Shown piece by piece: positions 20,401 to 30,836 of a stretch of DNA of 64,000 bases. This DNA comes from Fonsecaea monophora. Taxonomy: Eukaryota; Ascomycota; Eurotiomycetes; Chaetothyriales; Herpotrichiellaceae. Made by a program: the position numbers and the translations under genes. Position 1 is the first letter of the stretch; the number at the start of each line of letters is the position of its first letter. The notes below the pieces were generated by a model, which worked only from the letters and a program-made list of their open reading frames with translations, made no database searches and was not told the origin of the DNA. The stretch is from NCBI RefSeq assembly GCF_001642475.1, contig NW_019173953.1, positions 248,001 to 312,000 on the forward strand. The letters run 5' to 3'.

Positions 20401-22961
20401 CATTGAGCCATGGTCGCGGTCTCTGCACGCAGAAGCGAAAGGCGCCATTGTGGGATCTGCACAGTTCTCCTCGAAGGCTCTCTTTCTGCTGGATAGTCCA
20501 TGTCATTGAGCAGGGTCTGTGGCTGGCAATACCAGCGTGTCATTCCTACTCAGGAACGTGTATTCGTGCTTGCTTTTTGCTCGCGTGTCGACTCGACCCA
20601 CCTTGTTCGCCCTGTAGTCATGTCACACTTTACGGTGGTGCCGGACTGGAGTTTCGACTACGTACAGCGTACATGCAAAAGAAAATCCCATTGTAACGTG
20701 TAGAGGGGGTTTAGCAGGCATGGCACCCAACGCACCCGGCTTGAGTGACTGGGGTGTCGGTCCCCGTTCTCGCATATGGATTGTCGGTGGATTCACCGCT
20801 TTGATGATGGCACTTGCATAATCGTCAGTTTTTATGACCTTGTTTTGTTCGTAGTGGAACGCCCGGAAGGCAATCAACGGGAAGTCTCTGACAGGTGGTC
20901 ATGGGTAAGCGATGGCTTGCGGCATGAGAGATTTTGGTCCCAAGGGGTTCAATGTGTCTGAATGACCGCCTGACCTGTGCGTCGTGGACGATGTCGGCAA
21001 GGCCTCAGAAGCATTTCGGCGCACGCCAGACCTAGGCATTGGGAATGGCCGGGTCAGCATCGATGACAAGAGACAGAGGTGTGCGCCACCAGATGTTGCC
21101 TGTATTACGGAGGCTGAATCCGAAGTTGTGATGAAGTCTGAACAGCCATTAAGCTTCGAGGTCGACCAATGTTCCGTCAACCCACGCGGAGCGAGTACTA
21201 CTTTGTAAGGACGACTTCTCCGCTCTCTGCCGCCTGGGAAGTCCCCTCAAGTCGCAGGAACAAGCAGCAATGCCACGGGGGGAGGGCGGATGGAGGGGAC
21301 ATTGTGGCGCCCTCCTTTTGTACCTAAAATGGTTGCTTCTGAACTGTGTGGCGGTGCCTAGCGTCATGTGGATACTATCGATCTGGAGGATTTAGGCGCT
21401 GTGTCCACCACTTGTTGGGCCGCGATCGGGATGGTCCCTACCGTGTAACTGACTTGGTGAAGAGTGGTACCCTTGGGCAACCATGAAACTTGTTTGGCAA
21501 TCCCATCACGGCTCCGACATCAAGCGCATGCCAAAGCTATCCGCGACGCCTTGCTCGGGGTTATTGGCAGTCTAAGGCATCGACTTAGCGGTCGCCCGTG
21601 CTCGTTTGGCGGCGATTCGACTTCATGCATGCTCTGCAGGATCAAAGATGCCTCATGTGGAGACAATCAGACGTCCAAGGCAACCAGGGCATCGTGGATG
21701 TAAAAAGTATTCGGCTGTCTTGTGCTACCGTACAATGATCCTTGCTTAACTGAGCATTGTGGCAGCCGTTCCTGGACGCTTCGACTATGGCCAGCTGAAA
21801 AATAGGACAGCACGAAGTGTGCAATACGAGGAATTGCCTTTGCAAGCTGTTAGCGGTGACCGGCCAAGGTCTTCTTTCTGGCAGCCAGCTGCCTGGGATA
21901 GGAAGATGACGGTCCAGAAGGGGAAGGACTCCACACACCATCAAACTCCAGCACCAGGTTGCCGTGTTCTTTGTGTTCTGGCTCAATCACGCGCACGGCT
22001 CCTCCATGTCACACTTGTCTAATGCAAGCTCTTGGGCATCGCCAGCTACAGGTGGAAACATTGACAACGGGACGGAGGAAACTGGACGGTCCCCTCCACA
22101 GTTAACAGCCCATGCGAGAACCTGAGGATCGGTGATGATTTCTGCCAGGGTCCCTTGAGGTATCTTTTACATACAGGAGCCATCAAGGGTAGGAGACATG
22201 CATTGTGGATTCGGAACTTTGAGCCGCGACGCGAACAACGAATTACCAGGCTCAAGATGTGTCTCAGGGCAAGTGATGGTAAGGGTAGGCGAGTCTGAAG
22301 GTAGTCGGCTACTGCGAGGGGAAGAATTCCTGAATCTCGGGATCCATCTCGGGCAGGAGTGAAGCATGGCTGCATGGGAAGATATTGGCTGAGACATCTG
22401 GACGCTACCTTTGCATGTCGCAGAAGCAATAACAACAAGATTTTGACTCACCATCCTCCCCTTGCAAACAAGAAGAGATCCAAAGAAGCCGACGGTGCGT
22501 GGGGAAGTAACCAGTCACCCAGTAGAAGAGATGGGAGAGCAGATCATGCATTAGGCGGGTTGGATGCTGCAAGGTGGTGCACGGTGGTGGCCGCAGGTGA
22601 CCGCAGGTGACCACGGTTCTCCGCCATTAATTGGGAAGGTGTGACGATCGCGACTTCCACCTTTCCACCTTTCCAGCCCAGGCTGCGCTAGTTGGGCACC
22701 TTGCTAATCACCACCATCGCCCATCCATGTCACACCTCGTATAATATTGATTGTTTCTTGCTCTGATCTACTCTTCAGCTCTGATGCTCACAGTCCGGCT
22801 TGATCTCTGCCAGCAGAATATCCTCGGCATGTCCTCTCCGTTCCCCACCTTCCGACTGCCCCGTGAGGTGGTGTAAATGTCAGGCTGTCGTCTTCCTCCC
22901 CACCGGGCTGGCTGCGGAGCCATACCGATTCTTCAAACATGACTTGGTCTCGAGATCAAGA
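17435..22961. other. 5.5 kb gene-poor intergenic region
   Basis: No gene is supported between the divergent acyltransferase and MDM1 genes. Open frames up to about 224 codons occur on both strands (for example 19271-19945 plus), but they have no recognisable domain, no paired splice signals and no family resemblance. The sequence is of ordinary complexity with few tandem repeats, unlike the later gaps. I found no terminal repeats, reverse-transcriptase or transposase motifs. It could hold old, degraded mobile elements or lineage-specific transcripts. Confidence 0.5.
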
Positions 22962-25900
22962 ATGAACCTCACCCAAAGACATGTCTTGTCTGCCGCCATT
23001 GCAGCGTTCATCGCTTGGGGTCTTGCAGTCCGCGCCCTTCCCGTCTTGCGCTTTCTGGGCTACGCTTTCACACTTGGCTCCCTAGTCACTCTTGTGACTC
23101 TGCTTGCAGTAACCTTGAGTGTATCTCGGTCGCGCCCGGCATGTCAGAGTCTGTCCTCACCTCCCAATGTATCCCCTGCCTTCCTTCTTCCTCCGAAGTG
23201 GGATCCCGAAATATCAGTCCTCCGAGTCTCCCAACAATACCAACCCCTACATCTCTACGACCAATCCTTTGTGGTCTCCCAAGCCCTCGAGGCTCTCATT
23301 GGTCTTGCGCTTCGCGATTTCGTTTCCTCCTGGTACCAGAACATCTCCAAGAGTCCGACTTTTGTCAATGAGGTGGATAGGAACATTCGCGCCGCGTTGG
23401 TGGAGATTAGAGACCGGATTCTCGCCGAGGACATTGTCAATGTGCTCGTGTCCAAGATTGTACCCTTGATCACCGCACATCTGCGTGACTTTGATCAGGC
23501 CGAGCGAGCTGTTCGAGGCCGCAGCCTGAACCGCAATGTCACCGAATCAGAGGAACTGGAATTGGCCATCGCAGCCAAGTACAAGGATGGCAAGCTACAC
23601 CCTGCCGCGGCCCTTACTTACTCAGACACAAAGACCGTGCAGCAAGAACATCTCCGGAAAATCTTGGTCCGCATTTTACCGGACCTTTTGTCCCCGAGCA
23701 TGATGGGCAGCCGCGCTACTCTGGTGCTCGTGAAGGAAATTGTCGCTGGCGCCGTGCTGTTTCCAATCATGCAGCTACTTTCTGATCCGGATACGTGGAA
23801 CCAAATTATTGAAGCATATGGGCGTACTGCGTTACAAGATCGAAAGACAGTGCGCAGAATGAGAGCGGCTCTGGATCAACACGCATCTCCAGTCCCAAGA
23901 AATAGACCCGGCCAGGAGTTGCCCCGTTTAGCTCCCAATGACAGCGAGCGCGCCTTTGAGCGATTTGTTAGAGCCATTCGCAAAACCAAGAACCTATCGG
24001 ATGCTCGGCGATTTCGGAACTCGGTCGTTAGCCAGATTCAGCGCGAGAGCCTTGTCGAAGGTCAGGATCCCGTCTATCTGCGAAGGTTGGAAATGGCCAA
24101 ACGCGTACTGGACCAAAAGATTGCAAAGCTCACTCAAACTGGACCCGTCCCGCCGGCGGCGGTACCGCAGCTTGACTCTCGCCCCATTCCAGCCTCAAAA
24201 CCTCGCGAGTGGACCATGGTGGAGATCATGCACACTGCCTCGGGATTGTCATATTTCATGGAGTATATGGATCGTCAGAATCGTATGTCTTTGGTCCAGT
24301 TTTGGGTGGTGGTCGACGGCTTCCGCAACCCTCTCGAGGACGATTTTGGGGATGAGTTAAACCCCGGCATTCAACAAAGTTGGACTGATGCAGATCGTAT
24401 GGACATTGCTCAAATTAGTGAAAAATACATGCTGAAAGAAGAACTGAACATCCCACAAGAATCCAGGGACGCTATCAAGGCATTCCTGGCCGCTGGTCGG
24501 AAAGCAACTCCTCAACAATATCGAGCCGCTAGAACTGCCATCTTGGCCGCTCAGTCGGCTGTGTTGGAAGAGCTAGAAACACGGCACCTGCCAAACTTTA
24601 GAAAATCTGATCTCTACTACAAATTTCTGGCTTCTGCCGAAGCGGCCGCCGCACGTCCTCGCCAGCAGAGTACGGGTAACCTTGCGGAGGGAAACGGGCA
24701 GGTTGGGGCAGAGACGACCAGAGCTCCGACCCAGGCTATGACGAGAAGCAGTTCGCAACTCGCCATACGAAATAAGGATCTAAGGCGAGCTGCAGTGTCG
24801 TCGTCAGATGTTCGAAGCCTGGCCTCCTCCAAATTCTTTGAGGATGGAGATCTTGCCAAACGGTCTAGCGGTTCCACACCCCTGTTCGATGATGGTTACG
24901 ACACTGACCCCTTGGCACATTCCACTAACAGCCTTGGACACGAGTCTCTGAATGGTGATTCCTTGGATCAGCGTCAAGTCATCGAGAACATGGAGGCAGC
25001 AATGAACAACATCATGACAGACAGTCCGATGGACGAAACGATGGGCTACGACGACGATACCCTGTTTGGCTCCCCGGTATCGGTGACCAAATCTTCGAAG
25101 AACTTTGACTCACCGCGAAGCTCCCTCGACATCCCCAGCAGCGAACAGGCCAATAAACCCAAACCCAGCCTGGCAACACTTGGACTTGTCAATACTTCCT
25201 CTCGTATAGGTGTGTTCACCGACAACGACCTCTTTCCTGACGAAGAAAAGTTCATCGAAGATGAATATGTCGACAATGACGACAGTAAAGGAGACGGCGT
25301 GGACGAAGATGAGATCCACGAGGCTGCGCCAGGAGATCTCGGTCTTGCCGAAGCGATTACAGCTCTTAACAACGACATAGAGCGCCTAGTGGCCCAGGAA
25401 TCGGTGGTGGACACATTGACGCGCAAGGCCGAACTAACAAACAACGTCGCCGAGCTGCGTATTCTGAACAAATCCAAATCAAGTCTTCAGAGGGAAATCC
25501 GCCGGAAAGAACTTCAACGTCAGCAATACATTGTCCAAGAAAGCGACAACAGTTTGTACGGTCGATCCAGCATCTCCATCAAGTCCGTTGTGGTGGGAAA
25601 AGAAGACGACGGGCGAGAATTTGCCTTGTACGTTATTGAAGTTCAGAGGCAGGCTGGTGATCAGATGCCAGCCGCAGCGTGGGCAATCCCTCGACGGTAT
25701 TCTGAATTCCATGAATTGCATCAACGACTACGACGCAGATATCCTTCCACGAGGAATCTTGAATTTCCCAGAAGAAGGGTTGTCATGAAACTCCAAAAGC
25801 AGTTCCTGCAGAATCGACGTCTTGCACTTGAACATTATTTGCAGCAGTTGCTCCAAATGCCAGATGTATGTCGCAGCAGAGAACTGCGCTCGTTTCTCTC

Positions 25901-26642
25901 ACAATCAAGCATCAAGTCGCACCAGGACACGAGTAAGGAATCCAATGCACAAGATATCGTGACCCGGATTTATAATTCTGTCACTGAGGGCATGGACGAG
26001 TTCCTGGGTAATGTGTCGGTCCTGGACCAACTCTCGGTAGCCGGACAGAACCTGATATCGGCTGCCACAAATCAGTTGGGAATGAACCAGGCTGACATTG
26101 TGCCTCTGGAGCCTGGGCCGGTGGCCGAGGCCGAGGCCGAGTTGGCAGCTTTCGAGGACAAAGAACTGGAACCTTTTGTGAAACCAATCTGTGACATATT
26201 TCTCGAAACGTTTGAGTTGAATCGAGGCAACAACTGGCTTCGTGGTCGTGCCGTGATTGTGGTCCTCCATCAACTCCTCGGAGGAACGGTTGAGCGCAAA
26301 ATTCGCGAAATCTTTGCAGGCTTTGTTCAAGAGGAGTCACTGCTCAAGTACATTGACATGATGAAGGAAACCATGTGGCCTGGCGGTGGCAAGCTGAGAG
26401 AAGCCAAACCACGAACGGGCGCAGAGAAGAAGAAGTCAAAGTCGGAAGCAGCTCTGATGTTGGCCACGCTGATCCCCGATCTAGCTGGCAACGTGGTGGG
26501 AAGAGCCAATGCGCAAGCAGCTGCTAGAAGAATTACGGCCACCATGAACAACGCCCGACTCAATCAGCATCTTGTCTTTACAATTCTCGACGAGATTGTT
26601 GCGGTGTTGTTTGATCCGGCAAAGAAGGGGAGTCTCTCCTGA
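22962..26642 (+). CDS. MDM1: Mdm1-type sorting nexin (TM-PXA-RGS-PX-Nexin_C)
   Basis: Single-exon protein of 1226 aa homologous to yeast Mdm1 and animal SNX13/14/19/25. These proteins are ER-anchored tethers at contact sites with the vacuole or lysosome and affect lipid metabolism and organelle inheritance. Two hydrophobic helices at about residues 10-53 provide the ER anchor. The PXA domain follows (about 100-275, with SFVVSQALEALIGLALRDFV). A degenerate RGS domain starts near 425 (ASGLSYFMEYMDRQNRMSLVQFWV). A long acidic disordered linker runs from about 565 to 860. The PX domain (about 869-985, with RRYSEFHELHQRLRRRYP) is predicted to bind phosphoinositides. The Nexin_C domain starts near 1076 (RGRAVIVVLHQLLGGTVERKI). 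The open frame extends 162 bp upstream of 22962 but contains no earlier ATG, so that start is firm. Domain order and length match the family. Confidence 0.94.
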   Translation: MNLTQRHVLSAAIAAFIAWGLAVRALPVLRFLGYAFTLGSLVTLVTLLAVTLSVSRSRPACQSLSSPPNVSPAFLLPPKWDPEISVLRVSQQYQPLHLYDQSFVVSQALEALIGLALRDFVSSWYQNISKSPTFVNEVDRNIRAALVEIRDRILAEDIVNVLVSKIVPLITAHLRDFDQAERAVRGRSLNRNVTESEELELAIAAKYKDGKLHPAAALTYSDTKTVQQEHLRKILVRILPDLLSPSMMGSRATLVLVKEIVAGAVLFPIMQLLSDPDTWNQIIEAYGRTALQDRKTVRRMRAALDQHASPVPRNRPGQELPRLAPNDSERAFERFVRAIRKTKNLSDARRFRNSVVSQIQRESLVEGQDPVYLRRLEMAKRVLDQKIAKLTQTGPVPPAAVPQLDSRPIPASKPREWTMVEIMHTASGLSYFMEYMDRQNRMSLVQFWVVVDGFRNPLEDDFGDELNPGIQQSWTDADRMDIAQISEKYMLKEELNIPQESRDAIKAFLAAGRKATPQQYRAARTAILAAQSAVLEELETRHLPNFRKSDLYYKFLASAEAAAARPRQQSTGNLAEGNGQVGAETTRAPTQAMTRSSSQLAIRNKDLRRAAVSSSDVRSLASSKFFEDGDLAKRSSGSTPLFDDGYDTDPLAHSTNSLGHESLNGDSLDQRQVIENMEAAMNNIMTDSPMDETMGYDDDTLFGSPVSVTKSSKNFDSPRSSLDIPSSEQANKPKPSLATLGLVNTSSRIGVFTDNDLFPDEEKFIEDEYVDNDDSKGDGVDEDEIHEAAPGDLGLAEAITALNNDIERLVAQESVVDTLTRKAELTNNVAELRILNKSKSSLQREIRRKELQRQQYIVQESDNSLYGRSSISIKSVVVGKEDDGREFALYVIEVQRQAGDQMPAAAWAIPRRYSEFHELHQRLRRRYPSTRNLEFPRRRVVMKLQKQFLQNRRLALEHYLQQLLQMPDVCRSRELRSFLSQSSIKSHQDTSKESNAQDIVTRIYNSVTEGMDEFLGNVSVLDQLSVAGQNLISAATNQLGMNQADIVPLEPGPVAEAEAELAAFEDKELEPFVKPICDIFLETFELNRGNNWLRGRAVIVVLHQLLGGTVERKIREIFAGFVQEESLLKYIDMMKETMWPGGGKLREAKPRTGAEKKKSKSEAALMLATLIPDLAGNVVGRANAQAAARRITATMNNARLNQHLVFTILDEIVAVLFDPAKKGSLS

Positions 26643-27106
26643 TACATTATTGTGTGAGAGCATTGGAGGAGTTCAGGCACAAAAAGCACGTTGCGAGTTT
26701 GGGACCTATTCCGAGTGTATCATCTTGGCTGTTCACATGGACAGCTTTGATCCCGAAAAGGGGCTTTGTATATAGAGATAGAGCAAGCGAGCATGCGCAT
26801 ATGCCTCTCTCTGCTAGGTCTCCCGTGACCTTGGGATATCGGAGAAGAGAGGTTCAGATGAAACTAATAGATGAATGTTTGGTTTAGAATGATTGGTTTC
26901 TGGGTGTAGCTTTGAGTGCCCTGTAGTTTGCACCAGACGGCCTGTCTGCTTAGCATTCATTGAGAGGAAGAGAGCAAGAGGGAAGACGTCGCTGATTTGA
27001 TCTTTAGATGTATTCCGTGAATAGGCGTGTATTATTGACCCTTATGTATGTATTCCGCAGACCCGCCAATGTCTTACGAAAGCCCACGCAGTATTTATAT
27101 ATCTAT
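26643..27106. other. convergent 3' region
   Basis: The 464-bp gap lies between the 3' ends of MDM1 (plus) and the monooxygenase gene (minus). Nothing besides presumed 3' untranslated sequence is seen. Confidence 0.5.
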
Positions 27107-29072
27107 CTATCTCAACCTGAGCAGTACGGCTCGAACGCCTTGCACACCTGTTCTGAGCAGCTCGCGGACGATGTCCTTTGTCCTCTGCAGGCCGTGCTTG
27201 CGGGTGAAGACGATGGACCAGACGAGGCCGACGAGGCCGGCGAGCTTGAGGGCGCGGGAGGCGGCGAGCTTGACGCGGCCCTTGGTGGTGTACTTGAGGT
27301 CCCAGTGGCGCCAGACAGGGAACATGCAGCGAAGGGTGAAGTCGACCTGGGTGCGCGGGTAGACGGTGGCGTTCCAACCCGTGGCCGCATCGTTGTACCA
27401 GTTGACGCAGCCGCCGGACATGAAGACACTGTTGCGCAGTTCGCGCTGCAGGTCCGCCGTCCACTTGCGCTCGGCGCTCTCCTTGACTTCGACGGTAGAG
27501 ACGTCGCCGCGCAGGACAGGCCCGATAAACTTGAGCGAGTAGTTGACCATGTTCTCGCTCGCCAGGATCACCGAGCTGTGGCCCGTCGCCGTGTTGGGGC
27601 CGAAGATCATGAAGAAATTGGGGAACCCGTCCATCGCGGTGCCCAGGTACGCTTGGGCGCCGCCGCGCTCGTCCCACGTCTTGTACAGCGACCGCCCCTG
27701 CCGGCCCGTCACGTCCAACGGGTGCAGCCACTGGTTGGTCTCGTAGCCGTTGGCCATGATAATGACGTCAGCCGGCACCGTACGCTGCTCGGTGGGCGCT
27801 TTGGAGTCCGTCTTGGACATGGGCGGGTATAGGCGGCCGGGGCCCAAAGTCACCGACCGCGGCTGAATAGACGTGATGGGCAGCGTAGTGATCTCCACGT
27901 TGGGCAGGGAGAGGGACTGGAACCACCCGTCATCCACAATACGTCTCTTGCAGAAGACTTCATAGTCCGGCGTCAGGATCTCGTGGTACTCCTCCGGCAC
28001 CGTCTTGTGGAGGTAGGCCAGGAGCTCCTTGGCCTTCTTCTTCCGTCGCTGCCTCGCGGCCTCGCTGGGTGTAAACAGCTCGACGAACTCGAGCTCGAGC
28101 ATGGCGAACATCAACTTGCGCAGGCCGTTCTGGAAGCCCGGAATGTACGTGGACAGGAACGGGATCCATTTCTTCCAGAACTCCTGCGCTTCGGTAGGGA
28201 GGAATTGCACGGCCCACGGCGGCGAGCGCATCAGCTGGGTGACATGTTTGGCGCCGTGTTCGGGCTTGACGAGCTGAGGCAGGACTTGGGCAGCTGAACA
28301 ACCGGTGCCAATGACAATGACGTCTTTGCCCCGGATGTTGAGGTCGGGGTCCCAGCGCGCAGTGTGGACGATGTCGCCTTCAAACGTGTCAATCCCAGGG
28401 ACCTCGAGGGGTGGTTTTGGTTCGACCAGCCCGCCCACGGCGCTGCAGACCACCTTTGCCCGCACGATCTCGGTGCGCAGGACGGTCTTGGAATTTGGTC
28501 CGTTCCCTGCCTCCAGCGCCCGCCTTTCACGGGTAGACAAGTCGCCAACTCCTGGCGCGAGATGTTCAAGCTCGACTTCCCACTCTTCGACGTCGTCAAT
28601 CCAACGCACCGCCTTGACCGAGGTGTCGAGCTGGATCTTATCCAGGATCTCGTACTTTTCGCATACGTCGTAGAGGTACTGGATGATCTCCGGCCCCGAG
28701 GGGAACAAGGACGTCCAGTGAGGGTTCTGGGCGAAGGAGAACGAGTATAGGATAGCCGGGCTGTGGTTCTCGTCGATCGAGGGACCGTCAGAATCTTTCA
28801 AACGCAACCCATCCCCATTGAGCAAGGACACGGAAAGGGCCAAAGACTTACACATCGCAAGCAATACCGGGATACTGATTGGTATGCCATGTCCCTCCCA
28901 AGGCAGACCTGCGCTCAAAGATGCGGAATTGATCGAAGCCCAGAACCTGCCGCAGTCTACAGCCCATAGCAATGCCAGACTCGCCGGCGCCGATGATCAG
29001 GACTGGGTAGAATGTGTAACCAGGCTTGTTGGCTGGCCCGCCATGGCGAATACGGTCGATCCGAGCCCCCAT
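27107..29072 (-). CDS. flavin-dependent monooxygenase, Baeyer-Villiger type
   Basis: FAD- and NADPH-dependent monooxygenase of 624 aa in two minus-strand exons, 28852-29072 and 27107-28760. The 91-nt intron has a GTAAGT donor, a CTGAC branch site and a CACAG acceptor, and splicing yields the family block YPGIACDVPAILYSFSF. The FAD-binding Rossmann motif is GAGESG at residues 28-33. The Baeyer-Villiger fingerprint FxGxxxHxxxW(D) is present as FEGDIVHTARWD at about 200-211. The NADPH-binding motif is GTGCSA at about 225-230. A C-terminal hydrophobic stretch (LAASRALKLAGLVGLVWSIVF, about 580-600) may anchor it to a membrane. Such enzymes insert oxygen next to carbonyls or oxidise N/S atoms in steroid, ketone or secondary metabolism, and the substrate here is unknown. 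The gene is very GC-rich at third positions and divergent from the JmjC/cupin gene 465 bp away. Confidence 0.91.
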
Positions 29073-29537
29073 GTTACGACACAGGATAATGAGTAGCGAA
29101 GCACACGAAGAGTGTCAATGCTGGAGAGCTAGAGAGAGCAGAGCGAGCAGAAGCTCCGTGAAGGTAAGGAAACAGAGGAAATAAATGTTCCGGGTCTCTC
29201 ACCTATCCACCACCGATCAGATGTTATACGAACTCACATGGCTGCGCCCTTCTTTGCGGAACCCTTAGAAGGTGTGATTGGAGGGGGTGGACGCGATTGT
29301 GTCGTCAGACAGCCCGCAATTGATGGTGCCATGTCTGGTTGGCCTGATGCATAAAAGCTTGGACAGCTGGGATACCAAAGGCGGATAAGACAGCGTAGTG
29401 CGTAGGTATCTCGTAGCTCGTCGGCATCTCCAGATCTGGACTAGGTAAGAGCCACTGAGAGCCTCGTTTCACGCGACCGCGCCAAGTCACGCCGAAATGA
29501 GCCTGCGCTGCCGAGGCTTTTCTCTTGGTCCAAGTCC
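29073..29537. promoter_or_regulatory. shared divergent promoter region (monooxygenase / cupin)
   Basis: This 465-bp segment separates the start codons of two divergently transcribed oxygenase genes. A bidirectional promoter would be a natural reading. No specific operator can be named from the sequence. Confidence 0.45.
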
Positions 29538-30836
29538 ATGACTAAAAGGCGTTCGTTCTACCTACAGTGCAAACACGAGCACAATACGCAGGCGGATACG
29601 AAGAGCGGGACGTCGCCATCTCCCAAGAGTCAACAGATGCCATGTCTCGGCCTCCGGATAAGGGGTTGCTCAGTTCTTAGACGACATACACCCGCTACTG
29701 CCTCCCCCACCTCCTCACGGTTACTACCCCGTGGTCGGTTCGAGTCCTCCATCTCAGGTCACCAGGCCAGTGACATTCGGGAGGTACCAACCCTTCCGTC
29801 CTGGGATGTGACTGTGTTCAGCCAAGCATACAAGCAGAACGTACCAGTACGTCTGCCTCGTTCGAGGGCGCATCTGCCTCCGGCTTGCTCAAAATGGTTC
29901 GTCCACGACGACAACCCAGACTATGACCTTTTCAGCCCTTCCTCCACCATCGACGTGACAGCCGACCCTGATTCTGGAGAGGGTCGTCGGTCTAGCGATT
30001 GGATTATCAATGTCCCTCGCTCGTCTGAACTGCGGACGTCGTTCTGGTCAGGGCATGAAGCGACAATTGTGCCGCTGGAGATAACCACCACCACCACCAC
30101 CACCACCACCACCAAAGATGCTTCGACAGCCACTGTTCTCGGTCAGGGCAGCAGCATCCCCGGCGCTGGAGGCCAAAGTGAAGGATTTGAGCGCATCGAA
30201 GCGCCTCTGCAGATCCTGGTCGCATATCTTTCCAAATCATCGCCACCAGAATCAAGAACACGCATCGACCATGTCCGGGATGTTGATTCCATGACAATCT
30301 ACCTCGCCCAGTGCGATCTCTCCTCCCTGCCAGTTTCAATACGATCAGACGTCCCTGTCCCCGAGGTCTTACACCCATCCTCCTCGTCCAGCGGCAGCAA
30401 CAGCAACGGCAGCACAGTAAAAGGCGACATCTACGCCTCGTCCCTCTGGCTCGGTCGCCCACCAACCTACACCCCATTACACCGCGACCCGAACCCGAAC
30501 TTGTTCATCCAACTAGCCGGGCAGAAGACGATACGTCTCCTGCCGCCGCAGATTGGTGACGCTTTATATCACGATGTCAGCGCGCGACTATCTCCAACGT
30601 CAACATCCTTCTCCACTGCAATCAGAGGCGAGGAGATGATGGTCGGGCCACAGAAAGTGGCACTCCACGATGCCATTTGGAACCCGTCGAGTATCTACAA
30701 CGAAGTCATGCGGACCCATGGCCTGCAGACGACGCTTGGGCTTGGTGATGCACTCTTCACGCCAAAAGGGTGGTGGCACAGTGTCAAGGGCGTTGGCGAC
30801 GGCGTCACAGCCAGTGTGAATTGGTGGTTTCGATGA
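29538..30836 (+). CDS. JmjC/cupin_8-type Fe(II)/2-oxoglutarate oxygenase-like protein
   Basis: Single-exon protein of 432 aa with a C-terminal cupin_8/JmjC fold. The metal-binding triad is visible as HRD (H315, D317) in TPLHRDPNPNLFIQLAG and H414 in TPKGWWHSVK. K330 followed by TIRLLPP and the terminal SVNWWF strand are typical of this family. Such proteins use Fe(II) and 2-oxoglutarate to hydroxylate proteins or RNA, but the target here is unknown. Residues 34-75 are rich in Arg, Ser and Thr with no acidic residues until E69, so initiation at the in-frame ATG at 29637 would give a plausible mitochondrial presequence. Residues 183-192 are a perfect ACC-encoded Thr10 run, and residues 281-293 are a Ser/Asn-rich loop, both probably exposed. 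It is divergent from the monooxygenase gene. Confidence 0.85.
   Translation: MTKRRSFYLQCKHEHNTQADTKSGTSPSPKSQQMPCLGLRIRGCSVLRRHTPATASPTSSRLLPRGRFESSISGHQASDIREVPTLPSWDVTVFSQAYKQNVPVRLPRSRAHLPPACSKWFVHDDNPDYDLFSPSSTIDVTADPDSGEGRRSSDWIINVPRSSELRTSFWSGHEATIVPLEITTTTTTTTTTKDASTATVLGQGSSIPGAGGQSEGFERIEAPLQILVAYLSKSSPPESRTRIDHVRDVDSMTIYLAQCDLSSLPVSIRSDVPVPEVLHPSSSSSGSNSNGSTVKGDIYASSLWLGRPPTYTPLHRDPNPNLFIQLAGQKTIRLLPPQIGDALYHDVSARLSPTSTSFSTAIRGEEMMVGPQKVALHDAIWNPSSIYNEVMRTHGLQTTLGLGDALFTPKGWWHSVKGVGDGVTASVNWWFR
30084..30113 (+). repeat. in-frame (ACC)10 microsatellite
   Basis: Ten perfect ACC codons give a Thr10 tract at residues 183-192 of the JmjC/cupin protein. Codon purity shows recent slippage-driven expansion and not a selected protein motif. 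It lies before the catalytic domain, so length changes are probably tolerated. Confidence 0.95.

Noticed and set aside
22800..22961. 54-codon N-terminal extension of MDM1
   Set aside because: The extension opens with TTG and contains no ATG. The ATG at 22962 directly precedes the expected membrane anchor.
27008..28750. Long plus-strand open frames opposite the monooxygenase gene
   Set aside because: They are antisense shadows produced by the very GC-rich third positions of the monooxygenase coding strand.
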